Assembly (NCBI RefSeq): GCF_032191775.1
Contig: NZ_CP132507.1
Location: forward strand, 3,373,001-3,437,000
DNA: 64,000 nucleotides
DNA from: Rhodoferax mekongensis
GTDB lineage: Bacteria > Pseudomonadota > Gammaproteobacteria > Burkholderiales > Burkholderiaceae_C
Direction: 5' to 3'
Under the pieces are notes generated by a model that was not told where the DNA came from, ran no database searches, and saw only the letters and a list, made by a program, of their open reading frames with translations. The stretch's first letter is position 1, and every line of letters begins with the position of its first letter. Shown piece after piece: positions 51,900 through 60,937 of the stretch. The position numbers and the translations under genes were made by a program.

Positions 51900-52430
51900 A
51901 TGACAAGCAACAAAGTGGCAAACCGCGGGTTCACGCTCATCGAATTGGTGATGGTCATCGCCATCCTCGGTGTGCTGGCGGCTGTAGCGGTGCCCAGGTT
52001 CATCAACCTCGGCACCGATGCGCGTGTGGCCACGCTCAATGGATTGTTGGGTGCTGTCAGAACCACGATGGAAACCGTCAAAGTGACCGCTGCGCTACGC
52101 GGCAGCGCCACCAGTGCCAACCCAGCGTTGAACTTTCTGGACATGCAAGGAAGCACCATACGCCTCTGGAATGGCTACCCCGACCGGTGGTGGGACGGCA
52201 TTGGCATGACGCTGCAAGGCGCACCAGCCATAGCTGGTGGGGGCTACCTTTCCACCGCACCGATTGTGTTCAACAAGTTCACGTTTTACGGTTACAGCAA
52301 CAGCACCATCCCGAATGGCGATGCCGGTTGGGTACTGACCGACGCCCCTACCCCCGCCAACTGTTCCTTGGCCTACAACTACAACGGCAGCGGCGAGCCA
52401 CAGCTCATTTTGCGCACCACGGGCTGCTGA
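51900..52430 (+). CDS. Type IV pilin / pseudopilin-like protein
   Basis: A 176-residue protein with a class III signal: a short basic leader, then RG-FTLIELVMVIAILGVLAAVA, the prepilin peptidase site with Glu at mature position 5 and a long hydrophobic helix. The mature part resembles MSHA/type II major pilin-like domains with a C-terminal Cys pair (NCSLAY ... TTGC). No assembly genes are adjacent, so it is an orphan pilin or minor pseudopilin. Starts at 51882, 51891 or 51900 are all in frame; the last gives the most usual leader length (10 residues). Confidence 0.88.
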   Translation: MTSNKVANRGFTLIELVMVIAILGVLAAVAVPRFINLGTDARVATLNGLLGAVRTTMETVKVTAALRGSATSANPALNFLDMQGSTIRLWNGYPDRWWDGIGMTLQGAPAIAGGGYLSTAPIVFNKFTFYGYSNSTIPNGDAGWVLTDAPTPANCSLAYNYNGSGEPQLILRTTGC

Positions 52431-52443
52431 ACGCCGACGCCAC

Positions 52444-53625
52444 TCAATCGTTCAGCGCGGCGTACACCAAATTGCGGAACAAGGGGCGGTACCAGCTGCG
52501 TTGATTGGGAGCCTGGGTGAGCAGAATGGCAAACAAATCCTTCGCCGGGTCCACAAAAAACACGGTGCCGGAGATACCGCTCCAGTAGTACATGCCCTTG
52601 CTGCCCAGCTGGGTACCCAACCCCTCCTCGAGGCGCACCGCAAACCCCAAGCCGAAGCCATGTCCCGGGGGAAGCAGTTCTGCCGCTCGACCACTGCGAT
52701 TGACCGGAATGTCGCCCAGATGGTCAGAGGTCATCAGCCGTACCGAGGCAGGACTGAGAATGCGCGCACCGTTCAAGGTGCCGCCATTCAACATGCACTG
52801 CAAAAAGCGTGCGTAATCGGCTGCCGTGGAGCCCAAACCTGCGCCGCCCGCTTGCATGGGGGTGGTTTTGCGCAAGTCCATCAGGGGCATGGGTACGCCA
52901 CCGTCCGGGTCATGGGCGAAGGGCTCGGCAATGCGATGTTGTTTGTCGGGGAGAACCACAAATGCGGTATCCACCATGCCCAAGGGCCCGAGGATGTGCG
53001 CTTGCAGATAGTCCCCCAAGGCCATGCCGGTCACGCGTTCCAACAGGGCACCAAGCAGGTCTGTCGCGCGGCTGTATTGCCAGATGCTGCCCGGCTCATA
53101 ACGGTAAGGAATCGCGGACAAGGCCTGCGAAAAACCGGTGTTGCTCAGCATGCGGGTGCCCAAGCCGGCTTGGGCGTAGCGCTGCTGGATAGGGTCGTCG
53201 CCCAGAATCTCGTAGGTCAGGCCGGAGGTGTGGCGCAACAGGTCTTGCACCGTGGGCGGCCGGGCCGGGGGCCGCGTCTGCCGGCCCGATTCATCCTCCG
53301 CCACCCGCACATCGGCAAACTCGCTCAAGTGCTGGCCTACCGGGTCACTCAGTAACAGTTGGCCGCGCTCCAGCAATTGCATGATCGCCACCGACACCAG
53401 TGGCTTGGTCATGGAGTAGATGCGAAAGATGCTGTCCACGGCCATAGGCGTGCCGCCCGCCGGGTTCTGCTGCCCGATGGCTGAGTGCAACACGATCTGG
53501 CCATGGCGCGCAACCAAGGCTACTGCACCGGGTAAGCGCCCTTTGTCCACTTCCGCTTGCAGCACTTGCTCAAGGTTCCGCAGGGCAGGCGCATGAAAAC
53601 CCGGGGAGAGAGTCATACCGCTCAT
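52444..53625 (-). CDS. Serine hydrolase, class C beta-lactamase-like
   Basis: A 393-residue protein of the beta-lactamase/esterase family VIII group. It has the nucleophile motif SMTK (FRIYSMTKPLVSVA) and the second motif YSRAT in place of Tyr-x-Asn. It begins without a signal peptide, so it is likely cytosolic and acts as an esterase or D-aminopeptidase rather than in antibiotic resistance. Its ATG overlaps the stop of the core-MetE gene by four bases (ATGA), indicating translational coupling. Confidence 0.88.
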   Translation of the reverse strand: MSGMTLSPGFHAPALRNLEQVLQAEVDKGRLPGAVALVARHGQIVLHSAIGQQNPAGGTPMAVDSIFRIYSMTKPLVSVAIMQLLERGQLLLSDPVGQHLSEFADVRVAEDESGRQTRPPARPPTVQDLLRHTSGLTYEILGDDPIQQRYAQAGLGTRMLSNTGFSQALSAIPYRYEPGSIWQYSRATDLLGALLERVTGMALGDYLQAHILGPLGMVDTAFVVLPDKQHRIAEPFAHDPDGGVPMPLMDLRKTTPMQAGGAGLGSTAADYARFLQCMLNGGTLNGARILSPASVRLMTSDHLGDIPVNRSGRAAELLPPGHGFGLGFAVRLEEGLGTQLGSKGMYYWSGISGTVFFVDPAKDLFAILLTQAPNQRSWYRPLFRNLVYAALND

Positions 53626-54650
53626 GCACCGGCCCCGTAGCGCTCGCGTGCGAGGGCCGCGCCTTTGGCCAAGGCTTCGAGCTTACGGGTGGCGACCTCA
53701 CGACTCATGGGCGCCAAGCCACAGTTGGTACAGGGGAAGATGCGATTGCGTGGCACGTGTTGCAAAGCGATGCCGATGGTGTCCGCCACTTGCTCAGGCG
53801 TTTCAATCACGTCACTGGCCACGTCGATCACACCGACCATGACGTCTTTGTCCTTGAGCAGTGCCATCAAGTCCGGCGGTACATGCGAGTGGTAGCACTC
53901 CAGGCTCACCTGCTGGATGCTGCTGGCCGCCAGTGCCGGAAACACCTGCGCGTATTGCCGCCATTCGCCCCCCAGCGTCTCTTTCCAGTCGGTATTGGCC
54001 TTGATGCCGTAGCCATAACAAATATGCACGGCGGTGGTGCAAGTAAGCCCTTTGGCGGCGACTTCCAGTGCTTGGACACCCCAGTCCGCCGCATCTTGCA
54101 TGTACACATTGAAAGCCGGCTCATCGAATTGAATGATGTCCACCCCATCAGCCTGCAGGGCCCGCGCTTCCTGATTCAGCAACTCTGCAAACGCAAACGC
54201 CATGGTCTTGCGGTCGCCATAAAAACGGTCGGCCACGGTGTCCACAATCGTCAGAGGTCCGGGCAAGGTGAACTTGAGTTTCTTTTTGGTGTGGGCTCTT
54301 GCGAGTTGCGCTTCAAAGGCATGCACGCGGCCTTTGAGCCTTAATGCGGCAACAACCTGAGGCACCATGGCGTCATACCGGTTGTTGCGGATGCCCATCT
54401 TGACTTTGTTTTCAAAGTCGATGCCGTCAACCTGCTCCAGAAAACCGTGTACAAAATGCTGCCGGCTTTGCTCTCCATCGCCCACCACATCCAAGCCTGC
54501 ATCTTCCTGCGCTTTGATCCACAACAGGGTGGCATCCGCCTTGGCTTGCTGCAGCTCTGGGCCGGCCAGCTTCCATTGCGGCCAGAGTTTTTCGGTCTCT
54601 GACAGCCATGAGGGCTTGGGCAAGCTGCCGGCGATAGCGGTTTCGAACAT
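53622..54650 (-). CDS. Core MetE / MesD-like methionine synthase
   Basis: A 342-residue protein corresponding to the C-terminal catalytic half of cobalamin-independent methionine synthase. It has the opening TAIAGSLPKPSWL, GDGEQSRQHFV, QFDEPAFN and the zinc ligands in HICYGYG and PCTNCGLAP. In outline it resembles MesD, which makes methionine from homocysteine with a partner (MesX, DUF1852) instead of folate. No DUF1852 gene is adjacent. GGAGACTTCCC before the ATG at 54650 decides the start over 54776. A homocysteine methyltransferase role is likely, but the methyl donor is unknown. Confidence 0.85.
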   Translation of the reverse strand: MFETAIAGSLPKPSWLSETEKLWPQWKLAGPELQQAKADATLLWIKAQEDAGLDVVGDGEQSRQHFVHGFLEQVDGIDFENKVKMGIRNNRYDAMVPQVVAALRLKGRVHAFEAQLARAHTKKKLKFTLPGPLTIVDTVADRFYGDRKTMAFAFAELLNQEARALQADGVDIIQFDEPAFNVYMQDAADWGVQALEVAAKGLTCTTAVHICYGYGIKANTDWKETLGGEWRQYAQVFPALAASSIQQVSLECYHSHVPPDLMALLKDKDVMVGVIDVASDVIETPEQVADTIGIALQHVPRNRIFPCTNCGLAPMSREVATRKLEALAKGAALARERYGAGA

Positions 54651-54984
54651 GGGAAGTCTCCTGGATATTGTGGGTCTGGGCCCACACCTTATCGCAAGGC
54701 TTGCGCCGGGCTGCCACTCAGGTGACAAAGCCCCCAATTCCATACCTCGCCCCCAATATTGCGCACGGGGAATCACACCTCTCTTCCGGTGGCACGTTTT
54801 CTGCTTGATTCGTACGACTTGCAGGGAGGTAGGCGGCGAATTAGGTTATTACTTTTCCGCATACCTTTCGATGGTAAACCCCGATGAGAGCGAAGGCTCC
54901 TGAGGCTACAGTTCAGCCTCAGAATCGGGGAGCAGACACCAGTCTGGTGCATCCTGCTGATTCAATTCTTTGGAGTAATGATTT
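54651..54984. other. 334-bp divergent intergenic region before aapJ
   Basis: No gene is evident. It separates the divergent core-MetE and aapJ genes. It contains the inverted repeat CTGAGGCT-ACAGTTC-AGCCTCAG (54899-54921), an 8-bp-stem hairpin without a T-tract, about 65 bp before aapJ. The stretch 54835-54890 is AT-rich and is the best place for the aap promoter. TTTGGAG lies just before the aapJ ATG. Confidence 0.6.
54899..54921. promoter_or_regulatory. Inverted repeat in the aap leader
   Basis: CTGAGGCT and AGCCTCAG are perfect 8-base arms around a 7-base loop. The position upstream of aapJ suits an operator or a leader hairpin. There is no downstream T-run, so it is unlikely to be a terminator. 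Confidence 0.45.
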
Positions 54985-56019
54985 ATGAGCATGAAGAAAC
55001 TGAAAACACTGGCAGCCGTGGTTGCCGCTTTGGGTGCTGTCGTTGCAGCGCCCGCCCACGCTGGCAAAACATTGGACGCCGTCAAGGCCCGTGGCCAAGT
55101 GGTTTGCGGTGTGAACACAGGTTTGGCAGGTTTCGGTGCTGCTGATTCCAACGGCAAATGGACGGGTCTGGATGTGGACGTCTGCCGCGCTGTGGCTGCT
55201 GCAGTGCTGGGCGATGGCGAAAAGGTGAAGTACGTTCCCCTGAACGCACAAGCCCGTTTCACCGCTCTGCAATCCGGCGAAATCGACGTGCTGTCCCGCA
55301 ACACCACTTTCACACTGACCCGTGACGCCTCTTTGGGCCTGTCCCAAACCGCCGTGACTTACTACGACGGCCAAGGCTTCATGGTTCCCGTGAAGAGCAA
55401 GCTCAAGAGCGCCAAACAGCTCAAAGGCCAGACCGTGTGCGTGCAATCCGGCACCACCACCGAAAAGAACCTGACCGACTACTCCAAAGCCAACGGCCTG
55501 AACATCAAGCCCATCGTGTTTGAAAAACTCGAAGCAGCTGAAGGCGCTTACTTCTCCGGCCGTTGCGTGGCTTACACCACTGACGCTTCCGGCTTGGCTT
55601 CTACCCGTAACAAGGTTGCCAAGAACCCCGCTGACCACATCATTCTTCCTGAGCTGATTTCCAAAGAGCCTTTGGGCCCCATGGTTCGCCGCGGTGACGA
55701 CGAGTGGACTGCGATCGTGAAGTGGACGGTGTACGGTCTGCTCGAAGCTGAAGAAAACGGCGTTACCCAAGCCAACGTGGATGACCTCAAAGCCAACACC
55801 AAAGACCCCGTTGTCGGCCGCTTGCTTGGTACCACGGAAGACACCGGCAAGCTGCTGGGCTTGGACAAGGAATGGCTGGCACGCGCGATCAAGACCACCG
55901 GCAACTACGGTGAAATCTTCGAACGCAACGTGGGTCCCAAGTCTCCCCTGCAATTGCCACGTGGCTTGAACAACCTGTGGAGCAAGGGCGGCGTGCAATA
56001 CGCTCCCCCAGTCCGTTAA
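54985..56019 (+). CDS. aapJ: General L-amino acid ABC transporter binding protein AapJ
   Basis: A 344-residue periplasmic binding protein of family 3. The signal peptide (MSMKKLKTLAAVVAALGAVV ... AHA) precedes GKTLDAVKARGQVVCGVNTG, FSAADSNGKW-type binding loops and DVDVCRAVAAAVLGD. AapJ binds a broad range of L-amino acids. It heads an operon aapJ-aapQ-aapM-aapP. A hairpin after its stop probably makes aapJ mRNA more abundant than the downstream part, as needed for a binding protein. Confidence 0.94.
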   Translation: MSMKKLKTLAAVVAALGAVVAAPAHAGKTLDAVKARGQVVCGVNTGLAGFGAADSNGKWTGLDVDVCRAVAAAVLGDGEKVKYVPLNAQARFTALQSGEIDVLSRNTTFTLTRDASLGLSQTAVTYYDGQGFMVPVKSKLKSAKQLKGQTVCVQSGTTTEKNLTDYSKANGLNIKPIVFEKLEAAEGAYFSGRCVAYTTDASGLASTRNKVAKNPADHIILPELISKEPLGPMVRRGDDEWTAIVKWTVYGLLEAEENGVTQANVDDLKANTKDPVVGRLLGTTEDTGKLLGLDKEWLARAIKTTGNYGEIFERNVGPKSPLQLPRGLNNLWSKGGVQYAPPVR

Positions 56020-56060
56020 TGGCGGTTAGCGCAGCGCTGTAATCCGGCACTGCGCACCAG

Positions 56061-56096
56061 AAAAGGGCAGCCGCACACACCATGCGCTGCCCTTTT
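56061..56096 (+). terminator. Intra-operon terminator-like hairpin between aapJ and aapQ
   Basis: AAAAGGGCAGC and GCTGCCCTTTT form a perfect 11-bp stem with a 14-base loop, ending in four T residues. It most likely attenuates or stabilises transcripts so that aapJ is expressed above aapQMP. Confidence 0.75.
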
Positions 56097-56135
56097 CAAT
56101 TGATGAGCGTTCTTCAAGTGAAACCAAGGGCTGAT

Positions 56136-57311
56136 ATGTCCACACCCTCCTCCCCTCCCAAAAAGTCCTGGTCCTGGCGCAGTCAGGCATTCCGTGGACT
56201 CCTGTACCAGATCATTGCCATCGTGGTGGTCTTGTTGGCAGTGCTCTATCTGGCACACAACACCACCACCAACATGAAGTTGCGTGGCATCCAAAGTGGT
56301 TTTGATTTCCTGACGGGTCCTGCCGGCTTCGACATCGGTGAAAGCTTCTTTGCTTTTGATTCCGGCGAGTCCTACTGGCGCGCCTACCTGGTGGGCTTTG
56401 TGAACACGCTACGGGTAGCGGTTGTCGGCATCGTGCTGACCACTTTGCTGGGCACCTTGATCGGCGTAGGCCGTTTTTCGCGCAATGCCCTGATCCGCGG
56501 TCTGTGTTCGGCGTATGTCGAGTTTTTCCGCAACATCCCCGTTCTGCTGCAATTGCTGATGTGGTACCTGATGTTCACGGAAGTGCTGCCTGCATCCAAT
56601 GAGCCTTTGGTATTCGGCCCCTTCTTCCTGAGCAAGGGCGGTCTGAACTTCCCTATCCCAGAGTGGGCTACAGGCCATGTTTGGGGTGCTTGGGGATTGT
56701 TGGCGGGTGTGATTGGTGCTGTTTTGTACCGCTCGTATGCCAAAAAATCGTTTGAGCAAACCGGTCGTGTAAAGAGCATGTTCTGGGCGCCTCTGGCCAT
56801 TGTGCTGGGGGCGGGCATTCTGGGTTGGTTGCTGGGTGGTGCACCCACCGCACTCAACATGCCGGTGCAGGGCGAGTTCGCCATTGAGAACGGCGGAGCC
56901 TTGACGCCCGAATACCTCTCTGTATTGCTGGGTTTGACGATTTACACCGCAGCCTTCGTGTCCGAAGTGGTTCGAGGCGGTATCCAATCCGTAGCACTGG
57001 GCCAATCCGAGGCAGCAGCAGCTCTCGGCTTGAGCCGTGGGCAAACCATGCGCCTGGTGATGTTGCCGCAAGCCCTGCGCGTGATCATTCCCCCAGTGAC
57101 CAACCAGTACCTGAACCTGACCAAAAACTCTTCTTTGGCAGTGGCCATCGGTTACCCGGATGTGGTGTCGATTGCCAACACAGCCATCAACCAGACGGGC
57201 CGCGCCGTGGAGTGCATTGCCATCATCATGCTGGTGTACCTGAGCACCTCGCTGTTCACATCGATCACGATGAATTGGTACAACACCCGCTCTGCCATCA
57301 AAGAACGCTAA
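56136..57311 (+). CDS. aapQ: Amino acid ABC transporter permease AapQ
   Basis: A 391-residue inner-membrane permease. The HisM-type core has FFRNIPVLLQLLMWYLM and the EAA loop EAAAALGLSRGQTMRLVMLPQ. The large central insertion (about 140-260, VLPASNEPLVFGPFFLSKGG and an extra membrane segment) is characteristic of AapQ. The start at 56136 has CAAGGG upstream; an earlier in-frame ATG at 56082 falls in the hairpin. It pairs with AapM. Confidence 0.94.
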   Translation: MSTPSSPPKKSWSWRSQAFRGLLYQIIAIVVVLLAVLYLAHNTTTNMKLRGIQSGFDFLTGPAGFDIGESFFAFDSGESYWRAYLVGFVNTLRVAVVGIVLTTLLGTLIGVGRFSRNALIRGLCSAYVEFFRNIPVLLQLLMWYLMFTEVLPASNEPLVFGPFFLSKGGLNFPIPEWATGHVWGAWGLLAGVIGAVLYRSYAKKSFEQTGRVKSMFWAPLAIVLGAGILGWLLGGAPTALNMPVQGEFAIENGGALTPEYLSVLLGLTIYTAAFVSEVVRGGIQSVALGQSEAAAALGLSRGQTMRLVMLPQALRVIIPPVTNQYLNLTKNSSLAVAIGYPDVVSIANTAINQTGRAVECIAIIMLVYLSTSLFTSITMNWYNTRSAIKER

Positions 57312-57320
57312 GAAACGCAC

Positions 57321-58424
57321 ATGAGCGCAACTACATTCAAACCCATCGAAGCGCGCCCGGCACCGGTCAAGACCGACGGCTTGGTAGCGTGGATTCGCTT
57401 CAATCTGTTCGGCGACTGGAAGACCACGCTGGGCACGCTGATCATCGGGGCCTTCCTGCTGGCTATCCTTCCGCGCTTCCTGAACTGGGCACTGGTTCAG
57501 GCGGTGTGGGTGCCCAACTTCGAGGCCTGCCACGTCGAAGGCGCTGGTGCCTGCTGGGGTGTGATCGTGGAGAAATTCCGCATCATCATCTTCGGCCGTT
57601 TCCCCTTTGAAGAGCAATGGCGCCCGCTGATCGCCACTTTGTTGCTGTGCAGCCTGCTGGTGGCAAGCTGCATGCGCATGTTCTGGAAAGCATGGCTGGG
57701 CCTGGCCTGGGTCGTGGTCCTGGGCAGCTTCTTCCTACTGATGTCCGGCGGTGTGTTCGGCATGAGCAAGGTCGATACAGACCGCTGGGGTGGCCTGCCC
57801 TTGACGCTGTTGCTATCTTCCTTGTCCATGGCCATGGCCTTCCCTCTGGCTTTGTTGATAGCCTTGGGCCGCCGCTCCAACCTGCCTGCCATCAAGAGCC
57901 TGTGCACCATCTATGTGGAACTGATCCGTGGCGTGCCGCTGATCTCCGTGCTGTTCATGGCATCCTTCATGTTCCCGCTGCTGATGCCCCAGGGCTTCAA
58001 TATCGACGTGCTGGTTCGCGTGCTGGCGGGTATCACCCTGTTTGCAGCGGCCTACATGGCCGAGGTGATTCGCGGCGGCTTGCAGGCGGTGCCCAAAGGG
58101 CAAATTGAAGCTGCCGCCACGCTGGGCCTGTCGTACTGGCAGACACAACGCAAGATCGTGTTGCCGCAAGCCCTGTCCATGGTGGTCCCCGGCATCATGA
58201 ACAACTTCATCTCGACCTTCAAGGACACCTCGCTGGTGACCATTGTGAGTTTGTATGAGCTCACCGGTTCCATGAGCCTGGCCCTGAACTCGGATGCCGA
58301 CTGGCGCCCCTACAAGATCGAAGGCTACCTCTTCATCGCCCTGATTTACTTCGGATTTTGCTTCTCCATGTCGCGCTACAGCCTCTGGATCGAAAAGCAA
58401 GTCAACAAGAGCAAACTCCGCTAA
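57321..58424 (+). CDS. aapM: Amino acid ABC transporter permease AapM
   Basis: A 367-residue permease, the partner of AapQ, with the permease core YVELIRGVPLISVLFMASF and the EAA-type loop EAAATLGLSYWQTQRKIVLPQ. It has an AapM-like N-terminal extension with a cytosolic start (MSATTFKPIEARPAPVKTDG) and extra membrane helices. Nine bases separate it from aapQ and nine from aapP, all in one operon. Confidence 0.94.
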   Translation: MSATTFKPIEARPAPVKTDGLVAWIRFNLFGDWKTTLGTLIIGAFLLAILPRFLNWALVQAVWVPNFEACHVEGAGACWGVIVEKFRIIIFGRFPFEEQWRPLIATLLLCSLLVASCMRMFWKAWLGLAWVVVLGSFFLLMSGGVFGMSKVDTDRWGGLPLTLLLSSLSMAMAFPLALLIALGRRSNLPAIKSLCTIYVELIRGVPLISVLFMASFMFPLLMPQGFNIDVLVRVLAGITLFAAAYMAEVIRGGLQAVPKGQIEAAATLGLSYWQTQRKIVLPQALSMVVPGIMNNFISTFKDTSLVTIVSLYELTGSMSLALNSDADWRPYKIEGYLFIALIYFGFCFSMSRYSLWIEKQVNKSKLR

Positions 58425-58433
58425 GGAACGAAT

Positions 58434-59177
58434 ATGTCTGAACCCATCATCACCTTCAACAAAGTCAACAAGTGGTACGGCAACAATTTCCACGTACTGC
58501 GCGATATTGACCTGACCGTCACCAAAGGCGAACGCATCGTGGTTTGCGGCCCCTCCGGCTCCGGCAAGTCCACCATGATCCGCTGCATCAACCGCCTCGA
58601 AGAACACCAGCAAGGCAACTTGATCGTGGACGGTGTGGAACTTACCGACGACGTGAAAGCCATCGACGACGTGCGCAAAAAAGTCGGCATGGTGTTCCAG
58701 CAGTTCAACCTGTTCCCGCACCTCACCGTGCTGGAAAACCTGACGCTCTCGCCCATGTGGGTCGGCAAAATGCCGAAAAAAGAAGCCGAAGAAAAGGCCA
58801 TGATCCAGTTGGAGCGTGTGCGCATCGCCAACCAAGCCAACAAGTACCCGCTGCAACTCTCCGGTGGTCAGCAGCAGCGTGTGGCTATCGCCCGTGCGCT
58901 ATGTCTGAAGCCGAAGATCATGCTGTTCGATGAGCCGACTTCGGCCCTCGACCCGGAAATGATCAAGGAAGTGCTGGACGTGATGATTGAGATGGCCAGC
59001 CAAGGCATCACCATGATCTGCGTGACCCACGAAATGGGCTTTGCGAAAGCCGTGGCCGACCGTGTGATCTTCATGGATCAGGGCCAGATCGTGGAGCAGA
59101 ACACGCCTCACGAGTTCTTCAACAACCCGCAAAACGAGCGCAGCCGCGACTTCTTGTCCAAGATTCTGGGGCACTAA
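58434..59177 (+). CDS. aapP: Amino acid ABC transporter ATP-binding protein AapP
   Basis: A 247-residue ATPase with Walker [15 protein letters not shown]-loop [16 protein letters not shown], signature [15 protein letters not shown], Walker [16 protein letters not shown] and the switch His in CVTHEMGFA. It is typical of the polar amino-acid (GlnQ/AapP) group and drives the AapQM permease. Confidence 0.96.
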   Translation: MSEPIITFNKVNKWYGNNFHVLRDIDLTVTKGERIVVCGPSGSGKSTMIRCINRLEEHQQGNLIVDGVELTDDVKAIDDVRKKVGMVFQQFNLFPHLTVLENLTLSPMWVGKMPKKEAEEKAMIQLERVRIANQANKYPLQLSGGQQQRVAIARALCLKPKIMLFDEPTSALDPEMIKEVLDVMIEMASQGITMICVTHEMGFAKAVADRVIFMDQGQIVEQNTPHEFFNNPQNERSRDFLSKILGH

Positions 59178-59182
59178 GTCGC

Positions 59183-59485
59183 ATGAAATTGGCCGCCAGC
59201 CCCGCGCAAGACCAACTCCAAGCGTTTCAGGACGCCTTGGAGAGCTTCCGGGCGCGCGGGCTGACCGCGCATGCCTTGTCGGAGTTGGCACGCGGCCAGA
59301 GCGCATTGCTCGCCGCGCTGCCTGAGAAGTTCTCTGAAGTGCTGCACCAGCTGATGGACAGGTTGGAGTCCAGCGCACTCTTCAGTGAAGAAAGCTGCTC
59401 TTTCAGTCAGCGTGACCTGGTAGACAGCCTCCAAATGTGGGCAGACAAAGCCTCACTACGTATTTCCGGCAGCGCCAGCATCTGA
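59183..59485 (+). CDS. Hypothetical protein (100 aa) after aapP
   Basis: A 100-residue protein, helical and without signal or membrane segments (DQLQAFQDALESFRARGLTA ... EVLHQLMDRLES). No family is recognised. It starts five bases after the aapP stop and is probably read from the same transcript. It is convergent with the M14 peptidase, with one base between the stops. Confidence 0.7.
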   Translation: MKLAASPAQDQLQAFQDALESFRARGLTAHALSELARGQSALLAALPEKFSEVLHQLMDRLESSALFSEESCSFSQRDLVDSLQMWADKASLRISGSASI

Positions 59486-59486
59486 A

Positions 59487-60329
59487 TCAGGGTACGGTGG
59501 CAGAAGCTGTCGGACCCAGGCGGTCGTTGGTCCAGCGCAGCAAATCCATCCACATCTGACGGACTTCTGCATCCTGCGGCAAGCGACCCGCACTGGGCAG
59601 CTCAATGGTGACCACCGGAATACGCCGGTGTACCCCTGCATAGTTACCCAGTGAGCCGGGGAAAATTCCCACCTGATCCAGGTACAAGCGACCCAACTTG
59701 CTGGGCGGCACCGAAGGACCATCAAAGTCCAGCACGCCATAGGGTGCATGGACGCTGACGATCAAGTTCGGTTTGAAGTTATCCATCTGCTCCAGCAAGA
59801 AACGGGACTCAGGTTCGGACACCGGTTTGTTGCCTGGCCACCGACGTGGATCGCGCTTGGTACGTTGCTCCCAATAGACCTTGGCATCACGCGCCCAGTT
59901 CGGTGTGGGGAAGTTGCGGTTCAAGTCCACACCGTTTCCGTTGGTACGACGCACCGGCTTGGCAAACAATCCATCCGGATTCAGGCTGGGAATGAAACGC
60001 CAGTGGATGTTAAGCGGCGAGTCCGAGGGCGGTGTCATCGCTAACCCCAGCCAGTGGTAGACCAAAGAGGTCGACGACATTTCGTCGCCGTGGATGCCCC
60101 CAATCACCAACACCTTGAAATTCGCATCCGTGGGGCCGACATCACGCCCCCAAATGACCCGCCCCTGCCCCGATCGGGCCTTGAGGTCCTGCAATGCAGC
60201 AGATTCACACATTGCCGGCGTCACACTCGGTATCTTAGAAGCGTAATCCGCACAAGCCCTCACGGAATCGGCGCGAGCAGCTACTGAAACGATAGCAATG
60301 GCCAGACAGGCAAAAAGGCTTTTGAACAT
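59487..60329 (-). CDS. M14-family zinc carboxypeptidase, MpaA-like, exported
   Basis: A 280-residue protein with a signal peptide (MFKSLFACLAIAIVSVAARA). The M14 metal site appears as IGGIHGDEMSS (His and Glu) and a later His in VSVHAPYG; the substrate-binding NRNFPTPNW and the catalytic Glu in VTIELPSAG complete it. MpaA-like enzymes trim gamma-D-Glu-Dap from murein peptides; a periplasmic location suggests cell-wall peptide turnover. The start at 60329 is preferred; 60338 is possible. Confidence 0.85.
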   Translation of the reverse strand: MFKSLFACLAIAIVSVAARADSVRACADYASKIPSVTPAMCESAALQDLKARSGQGRVIWGRDVGPTDANFKVLVIGGIHGDEMSSTSLVYHWLGLAMTPPSDSPLNIHWRFIPSLNPDGLFAKPVRRTNGNGVDLNRNFPTPNWARDAKVYWEQRTKRDPRRWPGNKPVSEPESRFLLEQMDNFKPNLIVSVHAPYGVLDFDGPSVPPSKLGRLYLDQVGIFPGSLGNYAGVHRRIPVVTIELPSAGRLPQDAEVRQMWMDLLRWTNDRLGPTASATVP

Positions 60330-60413
60330 GCAGCCCATTGTAAAGGTCGCATGTGGCGAAGGTTTTGCTGCCCGCACAGAGGGCCAGGGCATAAAGCGCG
60401 GTAAATTCCATGA

Positions 60414-60932
60414 ATGAACCCACCCTCCCGCGCTCGCTGCGCGCTGCCCCCCGATTTCTCCAGCCAGCAGTTCCGCCAGGCGCTGGGCATGTTTGCCACC
60501 GGGGTCACCATCGTCACCGCGCAGGCGGCCGATGGCACCTTGGTCGGTTTAACTGCCAATTCGTTCAACTCCGTCTCTCTCACTCCGCCCTTGGTGCTCT
60601 GGAGCTTGTCGCAAAAGGCGGGCTCCATGGAAGCATTCAGCCGCGGCGCCCACTACGCCATCAATATTCTGGCGGCGGATCAGCAAGCGTTGGCGACCCA
60701 GTTCGCCACCAAAGACATCGACCGCTACGCTGGCGTCGGCTTTTCGCGCGGCACCCATGGCGCGCCTTTGCTGGATGGAGCGGTGGCGCATTTTGAGTGT
60801 TTCAATCGCAGCCAATACGAAGAGGGTGACCATGTGATCTTTGTCGGCGAGGTGGAGCGCTGCAGCCATCGGAGCGGCGCGTCGCCCTTGCTCTACCATG
60901 GCGGCAAGTTCTACGCTGAGCACCCGCTATAG
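60414..60932 (+). CDS. Flavin reductase family protein
   Basis: A 172-residue FMN-binding split-barrel protein. DFSSQQFRQALGMFATGVTI and LTANSFNSVSLTPPLVLWSL are the signature of the HpaC/flavin reductase family, with GDHVIFVGEVERC near the end. It supplies reduced flavin to a partner oxygenase using NAD(P)H. No oxygenase is adjacent. The first residues (MNPPSRARCALPP) look non-conserved and the true start may be a little further in. Confidence 0.9.
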   Translation: MNPPSRARCALPPDFSSQQFRQALGMFATGVTIVTAQAADGTLVGLTANSFNSVSLTPPLVLWSLSQKAGSMEAFSRGAHYAINILAADQQALATQFATKDIDRYAGVGFSRGTHGAPLLDGAVAHFECFNRSQYEEGDHVIFVGEVERCSHRSGASPLLYHGGKFYAEHPL

Positions 60933-60937
60933 CCACC

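Noticed and set aside
52444-53625. Serine hydrolase as an antibiotic-resistance beta-lactamase
   Set aside because: It has no signal peptide and the second active-site motif is Tyr-Ser-Arg instead of Tyr-x-Asn; an esterase or peptidase role is more likely.
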